NCBI GenBank assembly: GCA_026169375.1
Contig: JAPFCR010000036.1
Span: forward strand, 62,001-126,000
Source of the DNA: Sporosarcina sp.
GTDB lineage: Bacteria > Bacillota > Bacilli > Bacillales_A > Planococcaceae
Reading direction: 5' to 3'
Length of the DNA: 64,000 bases
Shown here: piece by piece, positions 48,121-57,476 of the stretch
Numbering within the stretch: the first letter of the stretch is position 1
Layout of the letters: every line of letters starts with the position of its first letter
Position numbers and translations under genes: made by a program
The notes under the pieces: model-generated
The model's database searches: none
Seen by the model: the letters and a program-made list of their open reading frames with translations, nothing else
What the model was told of the DNA's origin: nothing

Positions 48121-49605
48121 TCATTTCTTTCTTATTTTTCGTACAATAGGTAAAAGAAGAATAAGAAAACTAATGATTAATAAAAAGAGTGAGATAGGTC
48201 TCGTGAAGAAAATGCTTATACTATTACTTGACATCATTAAAGTTTGTCTAAGATTTTCTTCAAGTATCGGACCTAGAATGACCGCTAGAATTAATGGAGC
48301 TAAAGGAAAATCAAATTTACGTAGAAAGTAGCCAAATATACCAAATAAAATCATTAAACCTACATCGAACATACTGTTATTTAACATATAAGTTCCAATA
48401 ATACATAGAACAGCTATCACTGGTCCTAAATAAGTTTCTGCTTTTTGTATTAAAATTGTAAACATTGGAACAAATGCGGTATTAAGGATTAACAATAAAA
48501 AGTTTGCTAGGAAAAGACCAGCAATAGCAGCCCAAACAATATCACCGGACTTCTCAAAGATCAAAGGACCTGGTTGTAAACCAAGCATCATTAATGCTCC
48601 TAGAAGAATAGCAGTCGTACCTGAGCCTGGAATTCCTAAACTAAATAACGGAATCAGTGCTCCTCCTACAGTAGCATTGTTAGCAGCTTCCGGTGCACTT
48701 AAACCTTTTGATGCTCCCTTTCCAAATTCTTCTTTGTTTTTAGAAATCTTCTTTTCTATGTCATAAGTTAAAAAAGTCGCAATTGTCGCTCCGGCACCAG
48801 GAAGTACGCCAATTAAAAAACCTAAAATTGAACCACGAATAATTGCCCATGTATCCTTTAGCAATTCACTTATTTTAGGGAACAAATCCCAAAATGGTAT
48901 TTTATTTTTAACTCTATTAAAGTCAACCTTTTGCTCCATACGAATAAATACTTCTGAAAGTCCAAACATACCTACGGCAATGACAACGAAATCAATTCCC
49001 TTCCATAACTCTAAGAAGCCAAAAGTGAACCGTTCTGTCCCCGCTATTGGGTCAACTCCAATTGTAGCTATCAATAATCCAATGAGTGTAGCCACTATAG
49101 GTTTAAATGGCTTATTTTCAGTAAGCCCACTTGTAGCAATTAATGCGAAAACCATTAAACCAAAATATTCCGGTGGTCCAAAGGATAAAGCTATGTTAGT
49201 AATAGGAGCCGTAAGAAATACCAATCCTAAGAACCCAATAATACCTCCTACAAACGAGGCGAAGGCACTAAGAGTCAATGCATAACCAGGTTTTCCTTGT
49301 TTGGTTAGGGGATAACCATCAAACGTAGTAACGACAGAGGCTGCATCACCAGGAACATTAAGTAAAATAGAACTAATGCGACCTCCATACATCGAACCTT
49401 GATAAATTCCCATTAAAAGTAAAAGTGCACTTATAGGATGCATTCCATAGGTGATCGGTAAAAGAATTGCTATACCAGTAACTGGCCCTACACCTGGTAA
49501 GGCCCCAGCTAATGTTCCGAGTGTAATACCTATTAAGCACCAAAATAAAAACTCGGGTTGTAAGATCGTCATAAACCCTAAAAAAAGGTCCTGTATTTGC
49601 TCCAT
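48121..49605 (-). CDS. Tripartite tricarboxylate transporter large membrane subunit (TctA), second set
   Basis: 494 residues with the TctA motifs LAGALPGVGPVTGIAILLP, LLMGIYQGSMYGGRISSILL, GVLPGAGATIATFLTY and GIPGSGTTAILLGALM. It shares the layout of the first TctA in this window but is clearly diverged from it. AGGAGGGGG precedes the ATG. Last gene of the block crotonase, CoA-transferase, tctC, tctB, tctA, all on the minus strand. Confidence 0.94.
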   Translation of the reverse strand: MEQIQDLFLGFMTILQPEFLFWCLIGITLGTLAGALPGVGPVTGIAILLPITYGMHPISALLLLMGIYQGSMYGGRISSILLNVPGDAASVVTTFDGYPLTKQGKPGYALTLSAFASFVGGIIGFLGLVFLTAPITNIALSFGPPEYFGLMVFALIATSGLTENKPFKPIVATLIGLLIATIGVDPIAGTERFTFGFLELWKGIDFVVIAVGMFGLSEVFIRMEQKVDFNRVKNKIPFWDLFPKISELLKDTWAIIRGSILGFLIGVLPGAGATIATFLTYDIEKKISKNKEEFGKGASKGLSAPEAANNATVGGALIPLFSLGIPGSGTTAILLGALMMLGLQPGPLIFEKSGDIVWAAIAGLFLANFLLLILNTAFVPMFTILIQKAETYLGPVIAVLCIIGTYMLNNSMFDVGLMILFGIFGYFLRKFDFPLAPLILAVILGPILEENLRQTLMMSSNSISIFFTRPISLFLLIISFLILLLPIVRKIRKK

Positions 49606-49641
49606 TTTCCCCCTCCTATTCTATTATTTCTCGAATATCGC

Positions 49642-50106
49642 CTAAATTAAGAATCCACTTGGTAGTATAATGTTTAACCATTTAACAAAAATAAAGTATA
49701 GACTTATGATTGTTAAAACACTGAAAATGATTGACCTCACCCAAGAAACCTTCTCAATATAGTGAAGTGCGCCGATCAAAAATACCCCTAAAGTTGAAAT
49801 CATTCCCAAAATGTCAATGAGAAACAGACATAACAAAAGCGAAAAAACCATAGAAATCTGTTTTGCAACTACACTTTTAATAAAAGGTTCACTTTTTCTG
49901 TTTTCATGTAATAACTTACCGTTAAATACACTGTAAATGTATATGCTAATTAGGATTAATAACATAAGGGAGATTAAACGGGGTAAAAATGCCACCCCTA
50001 TTCCATTTCCTTCCAATAAAAACATTTCATACTGAAAAGACGTTAGAAAAAATGTCAAAACAACTGCTAATATACTTACAGAAAATAACCGCTCAACATA
50101 AGGCAA
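49642..50106 (-). CDS. Tripartite tricarboxylate transporter small membrane subunit (TctB), second set
   Basis: 154 residues with four membrane segments and the TctB-type pattern; starts from a TTG at 50106 with GAGGAGGGGG upstream. It lies 36 bases before tctA and about 140 bases after tctC. Confidence 0.85.
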   Translation of the reverse strand: MPYVERLFSVSILAVVLTFFLTSFQYEMFLLEGNGIGVAFLPRLISLMLLILISIYIYSVFNGKLLHENRKSEPFIKSVVAKQISMVFSLLLCLFLIDILGMISTLGVFLIGALHYIEKVSWVRSIIFSVLTIISLYFIFVKWLNIILPSGFLI

Positions 50107-50246
50107 GTAACCCCCTCCTCATTGTTATGGAATCAAAATAATCAGAATACTGTGAGCGAATTTACAAAACAGATAGAATCACAACAAACTATTATTTGTC
50201 TTTAAATTTTGGATAATCGGAAACGATTTTTTATTATATTAAATCT

Positions 50247-51251
50247 CTACTTCTTCTTTCGCTCGAAATTGCTATAGTATTCTCGGAATGATTTTCCATC
50301 TTCTAAAATATAATCTTTATAGTCCTTCTGCCCTTTGAACTCTAATAACAACCCTGATTCTTCAACGTATTCTTTCCAAGTATCAGTTTTAGTCATTTGC
50401 TCTAAGGCGTCTTCCCAATAATCAGCGACAACCTCAGGTACATCTCCGCTCATCCAAAAGCCTCTTGGTCTATAATAAGTTACATCTATCCCTGATTCTT
50501 TTAATGTTGGAACATCTGAAAATTTTTCTGTTCTCTCATCTGTCATTGTCGCTAAAAGTTTAATGTTCCCTTTTTCCACATGTTCTTTCGCTAATTGCGG
50601 CACGACAAAAGTTACATCTGCATCTCCACTTAGTAAGGATGTTAATGCACTGTTTTCACCATCCATAGGCACAATGTTAGGTGTGACGTCTAAATTTCCC
50701 TCCTTAATGATTTGGTCCCATTTCCAACCAACTGCTCCAGATAAAGCAGTTGCAGAAGAAATTACAATCGATTCGGGACTGTCTTTTATTGCCTGAATTA
50801 GTTCCTCCATAGTATCGTAAGGAGAATCTTCTTTCACAGCGATCGTTTGGTAGTCTATAGCCACTTGCGCAATCGGTGTGTAATCATCTAAGTCTGCTTC
50901 AGCCTCTTTCCATAAACTAAATCCATACTCAGGTATAGCCTCTAAAGTATACTGATTTCCTTTTCGAGAAAGTAATTCTCGCAATGCGATAGCTCCTTCA
51001 GCTCCTGGTAAGTTGTCAACCATGAATGATTGTTCTACAATTCCTTCTTTATTTAAAGCCTCCGTCATATTTCTTGCTGATAAATCAGTGCCTCCGCCTG
51101 CTGCAAAGCCCACTAAAACCTCTACTGGTTTTTCAGGATAATTCTCGGATAATTCTTTATCGTTGCCTGAACTAGCCTTAGAACCACAAGCTACTAAAGT
51201 CAACAAACACAATGATAGGGTAAGTAATCGTAAATGATTTCTTTTAAACAT
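50247..51251 (-). CDS. Tripartite tricarboxylate transporter substrate-binding lipoprotein (TctC), second set
   Basis: 334 residues with lipoprotein signal (TLVAC, cysteine 22) and the Bug/TctC fold: VEVLVGFAAGGGTDLSARN and NLPGAEGAIAL. The binding loop differs from the first TctC (GFAAGGGTD against APAGAGGGWD), suggesting a different carboxylate. The ATG at 51251 is chosen; a GTG at 51260 sits too close to the AAAGAGGT site. The gap 51261-51540 shows nothing gene-like. Confidence 0.9.
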   Translation of the reverse strand: MFKRNHLRLLTLSLCLLTLVACGSKASSGNDKELSENYPEKPVEVLVGFAAGGGTDLSARNMTEALNKEGIVEQSFMVDNLPGAEGAIALRELLSRKGNQYTLEAIPEYGFSLWKEAEADLDDYTPIAQVAIDYQTIAVKEDSPYDTMEELIQAIKDSPESIVISSATALSGAVGWKWDQIIKEGNLDVTPNIVPMDGENSALTSLLSGDADVTFVVPQLAKEHVEKGNIKLLATMTDERTEKFSDVPTLKESGIDVTYYRPRGFWMSGDVPEVVADYWEDALEQMTKTDTWKEYVEESGLLLEFKGQKDYKDYILEDGKSFREYYSNFERKKK

Positions 51252-51540
51252 AATAATCACTACCTCTTTTCATTCATTTTGTAATTGATTCAAATTGTTT
51301 TTAAGAGATTATATTTAAACCGGACTTTATGGATTAAACGCTTACATGAACTGAAAGTTGTAGACCAATAATTTTTACGTTGCACCTTGTATTTAAACTA
51401 ATAAAAATCGTACAGCTCTTTTCGAAATATTAGTCTGTATTTGCCTTTTATACTAGATTACTTCCTATAAAGAAGGGCTAGGAAAGTAAGAACAACTAAT
51501 CATTTTAAAACCTCGTAAATTTTTTATCTAGCAATCCAAT

Positions 51541-52731
51541 TTAAGACTTTGGTTCGTTCACTACCTTTTTTGTTATAAGGTTATCTATTTCTTCTTTTGT
51601 ATACTCTAATTTTTTTAAAATACTCCTTGTTTGCTCTCCTAATTTAGGAGGAAACGACCGCACTTTTCCTGATGTTCTAGATAATTTCAAGGGTACGCCA
51701 ATGGATTTAACCTCTCCAAGTTCTGGATGAAAACCCTTAACTACCATCTCTCTTTCTTTTACATGTGGATCGTTTAAAACATCAGAAAATTTATTAACTG
51801 GCCCTACCGGTATTTTTAATTCTGTAAAAAAACTTTCCCATGCAGCTCTAGTTTGTTGTTTGAAAATATCCTCAAATATGGGAATTAAATATTCTCTATG
51901 AATCACCCTACCTTCATTTGTTTGAAATTTTTCGTCTTTCAGTTTCGAAACATCTAGTTTATTTACAAAATCCTTCCACATGTTATCAGTTGCTATGGCC
52001 ACTATAAATTCCCCATCAGATGCTTGAAAAGCTTGATAAGGAACGATATTAGGATGTTCTGTTCCTATCGGTTTTGGATTTTCATTTGTTGCAAAATAAT
52101 TACTCGCTAGATAAGTTTGCCAAGAAATGATCGTATCAAGTAAAGCTGCATCAATCCATTGTCCCTTTCCAGAGCTCTTACGTTCCCAAAGTGCTACCAT
52201 AATCCCAAAGGTCATCCACATCCCTGTCCCTAAATCTGCAAAGGAAAATCCAGCCTTTTGCGGAGAACCGTTCTTTTCACCAGTAACTGACATAAGCCCC
52301 CCCATTGCTTGAGCTAAAACATCATAACCTGGTTTCTGGGAATACCTCCCTTCTTGTCCAAATCCAGAGATAGAAGCTAGTATAATTCCAGGGTTTATTT
52401 CTTTCATTACTTCGTAAGATAATCCGAGACGTTCTAATGTTCCTGGTCTGAAGTTTTCAATCACTACATCTGCTGTCTCAATAAGCTTTAAAAAAATCTT
52501 TTTTCCTTCACTAGTCTTTAAATTCAAACTGATACTCTTTTTATTTCTGTTAACACTGAGAAAATAAGTACTCCAATCATTTAGAAATGGCGGTCCTAGA
52601 TGACGCGTATCATCTCCAGTAGGTGTCTCTACTTTTATTACTTCAGCTCCAAAGTCTGACATAATCATCGTTGCGTAAGGTCCGCTTAAAAGTCTAGATA
52701 AATCAATAATTTTAATATCACTTAGTGGCAT
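51541..52731 (-). CDS. CaiB/BaiF family (class III) CoA-transferase
   Basis: 396 residues. Family motifs: IIDLSRLLSGPYATMIMSDFGAEVIKVE at the start, VNRNKKSISLNLK, ADVVIENFRPGTLERLGL (with the catalytic-type aspartate further on in SFADLGTGMW). Class III enzymes move CoA between carboxylic acids. Together with the crotonase upstream and TctABC downstream this suggests activation of the imported acid to its CoA ester. Substrate not determined. Confidence 0.92.
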   Translation of the reverse strand: MPLSDIKIIDLSRLLSGPYATMIMSDFGAEVIKVETPTGDDTRHLGPPFLNDWSTYFLSVNRNKKSISLNLKTSEGKKIFLKLIETADVVIENFRPGTLERLGLSYEVMKEINPGIILASISGFGQEGRYSQKPGYDVLAQAMGGLMSVTGEKNGSPQKAGFSFADLGTGMWMTFGIMVALWERKSSGKGQWIDAALLDTIISWQTYLASNYFATNENPKPIGTEHPNIVPYQAFQASDGEFIVAIATDNMWKDFVNKLDVSKLKDEKFQTNEGRVIHREYLIPIFEDIFKQQTRAAWESFFTELKIPVGPVNKFSDVLNDPHVKEREMVVKGFHPELGEVKSIGVPLKLSRTSGKVRSFPPKLGEQTRSILKKLEYTKEEIDNLITKKVVNEPKS

Positions 52732-52819
52732 TTCATCATCTCCATCTTTTTTAATGTATATTATTATTTAATATAGTTCAGAACATTTGATTAAAATGAA
52801 TTGTGATTTATTCAATATT

Positions 52820-53596
52820 TTAAAATTGAGGTTCTCTTTTTTCTTTAAATGCTGATACACCCTCTTGTATATCTGGAGCAAGATAAGAACTATATAGCAT
52901 TTCTTCAAATTCAAAAATATTTTCTTCTGTATGATTTAAAGAAACTTGAACAGCTTTCTTTGAACCGCGGATAGATACTTGTGATCTTTTACAGAGTAAT
53001 CTGGCATAATCATATGTCTTTTCTACAACGTCATTTTCATCAAATACCCGATCGATAAATCCTATGTCATAAGCTTCTTCAGCCTTTAAAAAACGTCCTG
53101 AAAACAAGATATCTTTTGCACGTGAAGATCCAACTGCTTGTACTAACCGTCTAGTTTGGGGTAAGCCATAAATCAAACCTACCTTGGCAGGAGTAATACC
53201 AAACACCCCTGTTACTGAGCTAAACCTTAAATCACAAGACAAAGCAATCTCACTCCCTCCTCCAATACAAGGCCCTTCTATCATTGCTATCACAGGCTTA
53301 GAAAAACTTTCAATAGCGTCTCCAGCATTAGTTATATGTTGGTCGTACTCCATTGAATTTGAGTGATTAGATCTTTCAGTTATAAATTCCTTTATGTCAG
53401 CCCCTGCTGAGAATGCGGTGTCGTCTATTCCGCGAATTACTACAACTTTTATATTTTCATCTTTTTCTAAATTCGATAATATAGTTGGGAACTCTTTCCA
53501 CATACTGAGCGTGATTGCATTTTTCTTTTCAGGTCTATTAAAATAAATTGTGGCGACATCTTCAGATTTATGAGTTAATAAAGGTTGCTTTTCCAA
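52820..53596 (-). CDS. Enoyl-CoA hydratase/isomerase (crotonase) family protein
   Basis: 258 residues with the crotonase oxyanion-hole segments AFSAGADIKEF and EGPCIGGGSEIALSCDLRF, and the C-terminal SFKEKREP-type end (AFKEKREPQF). Members hydrate, isomerise or cleave CoA thioesters. First gene of the block with the CoA-transferase and second TctABC. The start at 53596 follows AGGAGTAGATGTAA. Confidence 0.9.
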   Translation of the reverse strand: MEKQPLLTHKSEDVATIYFNRPEKKNAITLSMWKEFPTILSNLEKDENIKVVVIRGIDDTAFSAGADIKEFITERSNHSNSMEYDQHITNAGDAIESFSKPVIAMIEGPCIGGGSEIALSCDLRFSSVTGVFGITPAKVGLIYGLPQTRRLVQAVGSSRAKDILFSGRFLKAEEAYDIGFIDRVFDENDVVEKTYDYARLLCKRSQVSIRGSKKAVQVSLNHTEENIFEFEEMLYSSYLAPDIQEGVSAFKEKREPQF

Positions 53597-53628
53597 TTAC
53601 ATCTACTCCTTTCGTCTTTTAACACAAC

Positions 53629-53684
53629 GTACCTGTGCACCACACAACTTAGACACTATTCTGAATTATGCGTCACGCAGGTAC
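53629..53684 (+). repeat. Palindromic repeat R2
   Basis: GTACCTGTGCACCACACAAC, TTAGACACTATTCTGAATT, then GCGTCACGCAGGTAC. Both arms are present and pair imperfectly around a CACTAT loop. It lies 33 bases upstream of the crotonase start. Confidence 0.8.
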
Positions 53685-53832
53685 CACCACACTTTCCTTG
53701 ATTCCCCCCTTCCGTAGATAATCGATTCAACGTCTTTCGTTTATCTATATCAGGTATACGGTCAGTTAAAGAAATCTAATGTATTTATATGTCCAGGACA
53801 AACTAATTATGTAAATAACTATGGATACTTCA

Positions 53833-53884
53833 GAAAGCCGTGCCTGTGCACCACACAATTCGGAAACTATTCTGAATTGCGCAA
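53833..53884 (+). repeat. Palindromic repeat R3
   Basis: GAAAGCCGTGCCTGTGCACC, ACACAATTCGGAAACTATTC, TGAATTGCGCAAC. Left arm intact, right arm cut short after the first eight bases. Confidence 0.8.
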
Positions 53885-53917
53885 CTATCAAATCCCCTCA
53901 TAAACTAAATGCATAAA

Positions 53918-53962
53918 AAAAATCAGATGAAGAAAATATTGAATTTTCTCCACCTGATTTAT
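53918..53962 (-). terminator. Terminator after the transketolase remnant
   Basis: AAATCAGGTGGAGAAAAT pairs with ATTTTCTTCATCTGATTT (two mismatches) and is followed by a T-run on the minus strand. Confidence 0.75.
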
Positions 53963-54023
53963 TTTGAAACTTATTAGGCAGTACTTTTTTTAAATATTCA
54001 ATTCACCAGTTAAGAAACCCCGC

Positions 54024-54399
54024 TTAGATTTGTAAAAATTCTTTAACTGTTTTTGTAACCCCATGTGGATCTAATCTATAATGCGGGTGAATTTTTTCCA
54101 GATAACCAAACGCTACAAACTCATCTGGAATACCAATCTTTGTAAACTTCGTTGGGACCTCGGACTGTATCAGTACATCTGCAACAATGCTTCCCATTCC
54201 ACCTTGCACGTTATAATTTTCTACTGTAACAATCGCCTTTGTTTCTCTTACTGCTTTAACAATCGCCTCTTTGTCAATTTGCTGCAATGTATGCATGTCA
54301 ATCACCCTCACACTGCCACCTTCTTCTCTAACATGAGCGCAGCTTGTAAAGTATTATAGACACTTGATCCTGTTGCAATAATCGTAACATCATCACAAC
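54024..54399 (-). pseudogene. Transketolase C-terminal domain, truncated and frameshifted
   Basis: The minus strand reads RCDDVTIIATGSSVYNTLQA...EKKVAV, then after a frame change (TGTGAGGG near 54310) RVIDMHTLQQIDKEAIVKAV and ENYNVQGGMGSIVADVL. This is the C-terminal third of a transketolase-family protein (the fold shared with pyruvate dehydrogenase E1 beta). Everything upstream, about two thirds of the usual 310 residues of a split-type subunit, is missing, and the homology ends exactly at palindrome R4. Confidence 0.8.
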
Positions 54400-54445
54400 G
54401 TACTATGCAGTACAAAACTCTGAATTGTGTGCTGCACAGATACGC
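54400..54445 (-). repeat. Palindromic repeat R4 (diverged)
   Basis: On the minus strand GCGTATCTGTGCAGCACACA followed by ATTCAGAGTTTTGTACTGCA. It is a diverged copy in opposite orientation, with the left arm close to the family and the right arm changed. It lies five bases beyond the cdaS stop and abuts the transketolase remnant. Confidence 0.65.
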
Positions 54446-54449
54446 TTTT

Positions 54450-55070
54450 TTATCCTGGCTCTTGCATCGTAATCGGGTATAGTCGTCCTTCATAAGCGAA
54501 AGAAACACGACCTGATTCTTCGGATACAACAAGGACGAGGGCGTCACATTGTTCGGTGAGCCCAATCGCAGCACGATGTCGTGTACCAAGTTTCTGATTT
54601 TCAAAATTTCTTTCTGAAAGGGGTAAAACATTGGCCGCAGAAAGAATATCATTTTGATTGATGACAACCGCCCCATCGTGAAGTGGGTTACCAGGATAAA
54701 AAATCGACTCTAATAGGGCTTGTGTAAGTTCAGCTTTAATCGAGACGCCTTGCTTTACCAACCGATCAAGAGAATCTTCACGCTGTACTACAACTAATCC
54801 GCCATGTCTTTGCTTTGACATGTTTTGAATGCAAGCAGATAAAGCCTCATATTTTTCCGTGAAAGGTGCTAAATAGCAATTCAAATAAAATGTAGCGGCT
54901 TTCAATTCAATGTTTAAAAAGACTTCTTTTATACATTGGAGATGATAAAATAAATCATCTTGCTCATCTTCTATTTGTTCCAGACTTCCTTGTAATGCCG
55001 AGATGACCTGGTGAATATCCTTTTTTAAAGCTTCTTTCATAGGTGCAAAATCACAATCTAAAGAATCCAT
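54450..55070 (-). CDS. cdaS: Diadenylate cyclase, CdaS type
   Basis: 206 residues: two N-terminal helices (about 10-60, the autoinhibitory YojJ-like part of CdaS) and a DisA_N domain with the catalytic motifs HDGA at 131-134 and RHR at 164-166. It makes cyclic di-AMP from two ATP. In Bacillus subtilis CdaS is made in the forespore and supports germination; length (207 there) and layout match. GGAGG lies nine bases before the ATG. It stands alone between palindromes R4 and R5, with no coupled regulator, in contrast to the CdaA-CdaR pair. Confidence 0.9.
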   Translation of the reverse strand: MDSLDCDFAPMKEALKKDIHQVISALQGSLEQIEDEQDDLFYHLQCIKEVFLNIELKAATFYLNCYLAPFTEKYEALSACIQNMSKQRHGGLVVVQREDSLDRLVKQGVSIKAELTQALLESIFYPGNPLHDGAVVINQNDILSAANVLPLSERNFENQKLGTRHRAAIGLTEQCDALVLVVSEESGRVSFAYEGRLYPITMQEPG

Positions 55071-55140
55071 GAAGACATACCTCCATCAAGAACTTTACTT
55101 AAAGTTTATCCGCATAGAATTGATTTATTCATTTAAAGCC

Positions 55141-55204
55141 GAAAGCCGCACCTGTGCATCACACAACTCGGACACTATTCCGAATTGTGTGACGAACAGA
55201 TGCC
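55141..55204 (+). repeat. Palindromic repeat R5
   Basis: GAAAGCCGCACCTGTGCATC, ACACAACTCGGACACTATTC, CGAATTGTGTGACGAACAGA, TGCC. This is the most complete copy: about 24-base imperfect arms around the loop CACTAT. The minus strand of its right arm encodes the last residues and the stop of the UvrA-like gene. Confidence 0.85.
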
Positions 55205-57475
55205 ACCACAATCTCCTTCTGTCTTCAACCATTTTCCAGTTATCGTTCCAGCATCCAACATCTCCTCTGGCGTACCTTCAAATATAATATGTCCACCTTT
55301 TTTACCGCCGCCTGGTCCTAGTTCTATAATCCAATCGCTCGCCGCTAAAAAGTTTAAATTATGTTCGATAATAATCACCGAATTCCCTTGATCGACAAGC
55401 TTCTGAAATACATCTAACAGCTTTCCATTGTCTTTTGCATGCAGCCCTAAAGAGGGTTCGTCGAGTAAATAAATTTGTCCTTCTTTTTGCAACTGACTGG
55501 CGAGCTTTAAACGTTGAACTTCTCCACCACTCAAAGAACTGGTCGTTTGTCCTAAAGTTAAATATTCCAAACCGACTTCTTTTAACGTATCTAATCTTTT
55601 TAAAATCTTTGGCATATGAAAAAATTGCATAGCTTCATCTATTGTTAATTCCAAAATTTCCGCGATGTTTTTTTCTCGATATCGATAAGATAATGCTTCA
55701 GCAGAATACCTCACCCCGTGACAAGCTTCACATACCATCGTCACTGGATCAGCAAATGCGACATCTGGCTTTGTGACGCCTTTTCCATCACAATAAGGGC
55801 ATGCCCCTATCGAATTAAAACTGAATAATCCTGGTGGTTGTCCAGTTTCTTTCGAAAGAATTGCGCGAAGATCATCCATAATCCCCATATACGTCGCTAG
55901 TGTAGAACGGCTTGAGATCCCTATACTCCCCTGGCCTACCTCAATTGTTTCTGGATATTTCTCAAGAAATGCTTCAAACATTAAAGAGCTTTTCCCAGAT
56001 CCAGAGACACCGCAAATCGAGACTAAAACATTTTTAGGAATATTGACAGTGATATCTTTCAAATTATTATGGGTTGCGTTTTGTATTGTAAAGAGGCTTT
56101 TTATTTCTCGCGGATATTTATTTATATTTACTATATTGGCAAATGTTGTAGCTGATTTTGAATGCTTTAATCCTTCAAGTTTCCCTTGATAAACAATTTC
56201 TCCGCCACTAACTCCCGCACCAGGTCCCATTTCAATTATTTCATCCGCTACTTTTATAACCGATAAATCATGCTCAATCACAATGACCGTATTATGACGG
56301 GCTTTCAAACTCTTTAGCATATGAATTAACATCGCTACCTCTTCCGGATGAAGTCCTGCGCTAGGTTCATCGAAAATATAAATCATATTATTTAAACTAC
56401 TGCTTAAATGACGTGCAATTTTCACCCTTTGCGCTTCCCCACCTGATAACGTACTCATTTTTCTGGATAGGCTTAAATAGCCTAATCCCATTTCAATGAG
56501 TTGTGTGATAGAGGGAGTCGCTTGCATCACGATTGATTTTCCTAAAGGATTGGTGATTTCCTTTAATTCTTCGAGTAATTCCGTAAGCTCTAATTGATCG
56601 TATTCAGCGATATTCAATCCATTGATTTTACTTTCAAGGACTTTCGGATTTAAGCCAGAACCCAAACACGTCTGACATGGCATTTGAGTGGATACGCCTA
56701 ATACATCTTCTTCGGAAACTTGCTTTAACTTTGAAATATCTCGATTGATATACAGTCGAATGAATCTAGGAAGTAAGCCGTCCCATTCATGATCTTGAGG
56801 GCCGTTTTTTGTATGAAATGGTGCAAAAACTCGCTCACCTTCTGGCGGCCCATATAATAAAAGATTAAGCTTTTCTTCTGAGTAATCTTGAATCGGTTGA
56901 TCTGGATTAAATAATCCACCTGTCATCATCCATCTTCCTTGCCAACCTGATGGTGATAGCGGCTTAAACTTCACTGCGTATTCGTGAAGTGACTTGTCAA
57001 AATCAATCATTTTATTCAAATCAGGCGCAATAATCTTCCCGTATCCATTACATTCTGGACATTTTCCAAAAGAACTTTGACTTGAAAAATCAGTAGCAGA
57101 TTCTATTTTGGGTGTTCCGATCCGCGAAAATAAAAGTCTCATCAAAGGATGGATATCCATATAAGTGCCAACTGTTGAACGAGAACTTCCGCCTATTTGC
57201 CGTTGTTCAACCACTACGACTGGACTTAGATTTTGCATCAAATCAGCATTCGGTCTTTCGTACCTTGGCATTTGATTTCTAACATAGAGGGGATAGTTCA
57301 AAGTCATTTGCCTTCTACTTTCAGTCGCCAACGCATCAAATACAACTGAGCTTTTTCCTGACCCTGACAGTCCAGTAAATACGATAATTTTTTCTTTCGG
57401 GATGTTTAAATTTATATTCTTCAGATTATTTTCCTTAAGCCCCTTTAAAATGATTTCATCCTTTGACTCTGACAT
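55175..57475 (-). CDS. UvrA-like ABC ATPase (class II, short form)
   Basis: 766 residues with two ABC modules: Walker A GLSGSGKSS (35-43) and GVSGSGKSS, signature motifs TLSGGEAQRVKIAR and SLSGGEVQRLKLAS, and two zinc-type sites beginning CPECNGYG and CPYCDGKG. It is shorter than housekeeping UvrA (about 940-950) and lacks the UvrB-binding region, as in class II UvrA2/DrrC-like proteins linked to resistance against DNA-binding drugs or to damage tolerance. The last nine or so residues (GICSSHNSE) are read from palindrome R5. GGGTGG precedes the ATG; a 36-residue frame ends one base before it. Confidence 0.9.
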   Translation of the reverse strand: MSESKDEIILKGLKENNLKNINLNIPKEKIIVFTGLSGSGKSSVVFDALATESRRQMTLNYPLYVRNQMPRYERPNADLMQNLSPVVVVEQRQIGGSSRSTVGTYMDIHPLMRLLFSRIGTPKIESATDFSSQSSFGKCPECNGYGKIIAPDLNKMIDFDKSLHEYAVKFKPLSPSGWQGRWMMTGGLFNPDQPIQDYSEEKLNLLLYGPPEGERVFAPFHTKNGPQDHEWDGLLPRFIRLYINRDISKLKQVSEEDVLGVSTQMPCQTCLGSGLNPKVLESKINGLNIAEYDQLELTELLEELKEITNPLGKSIVMQATPSITQLIEMGLGYLSLSRKMSTLSGGEAQRVKIARHLSSSLNNMIYIFDEPSAGLHPEEVAMLIHMLKSLKARHNTVIVIEHDLSVIKVADEIIEMGPGAGVSGGEIVYQGKLEGLKHSKSATTFANIVNINKYPREIKSLFTIQNATHNNLKDITVNIPKNVLVSICGVSGSGKSSLMFEAFLEKYPETIEVGQGSIGISSRSTLATYMGIMDDLRAILSKETGQPPGLFSFNSIGACPYCDGKGVTKPDVAFADPVTMVCEACHGVRYSAEALSYRYREKNIAEILELTIDEAMQFFHMPKILKRLDTLKEVGLEYLTLGQTTSSLSGGEVQRLKLASQLQKEGQIYLLDEPSLGLHAKDNGKLLDVFQKLVDQGNSVIIIEHNLNFLAASDWIIELGPGGGKKGGHIIFEGTPEEMLDAGTITGKWLKTEGDCGGICSSHNSE

Positions 57476-57476
57476 T

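Noticed and set aside
54308..54676. 122-codon minus-strand frame upstream of the transketolase fragment
   Set aside because: Most of it lies in another frame of cdaS and of palindrome R4; only the last 30 or so codons are real transketolase sequence, recorded as part of the pseudogene.
54400..55204. Palindromes as integron attC sites
   Set aside because: No integrase gene and no conserved core site were seen, and gene units are not uniformly single or oriented, so a cassette integron is not supported.
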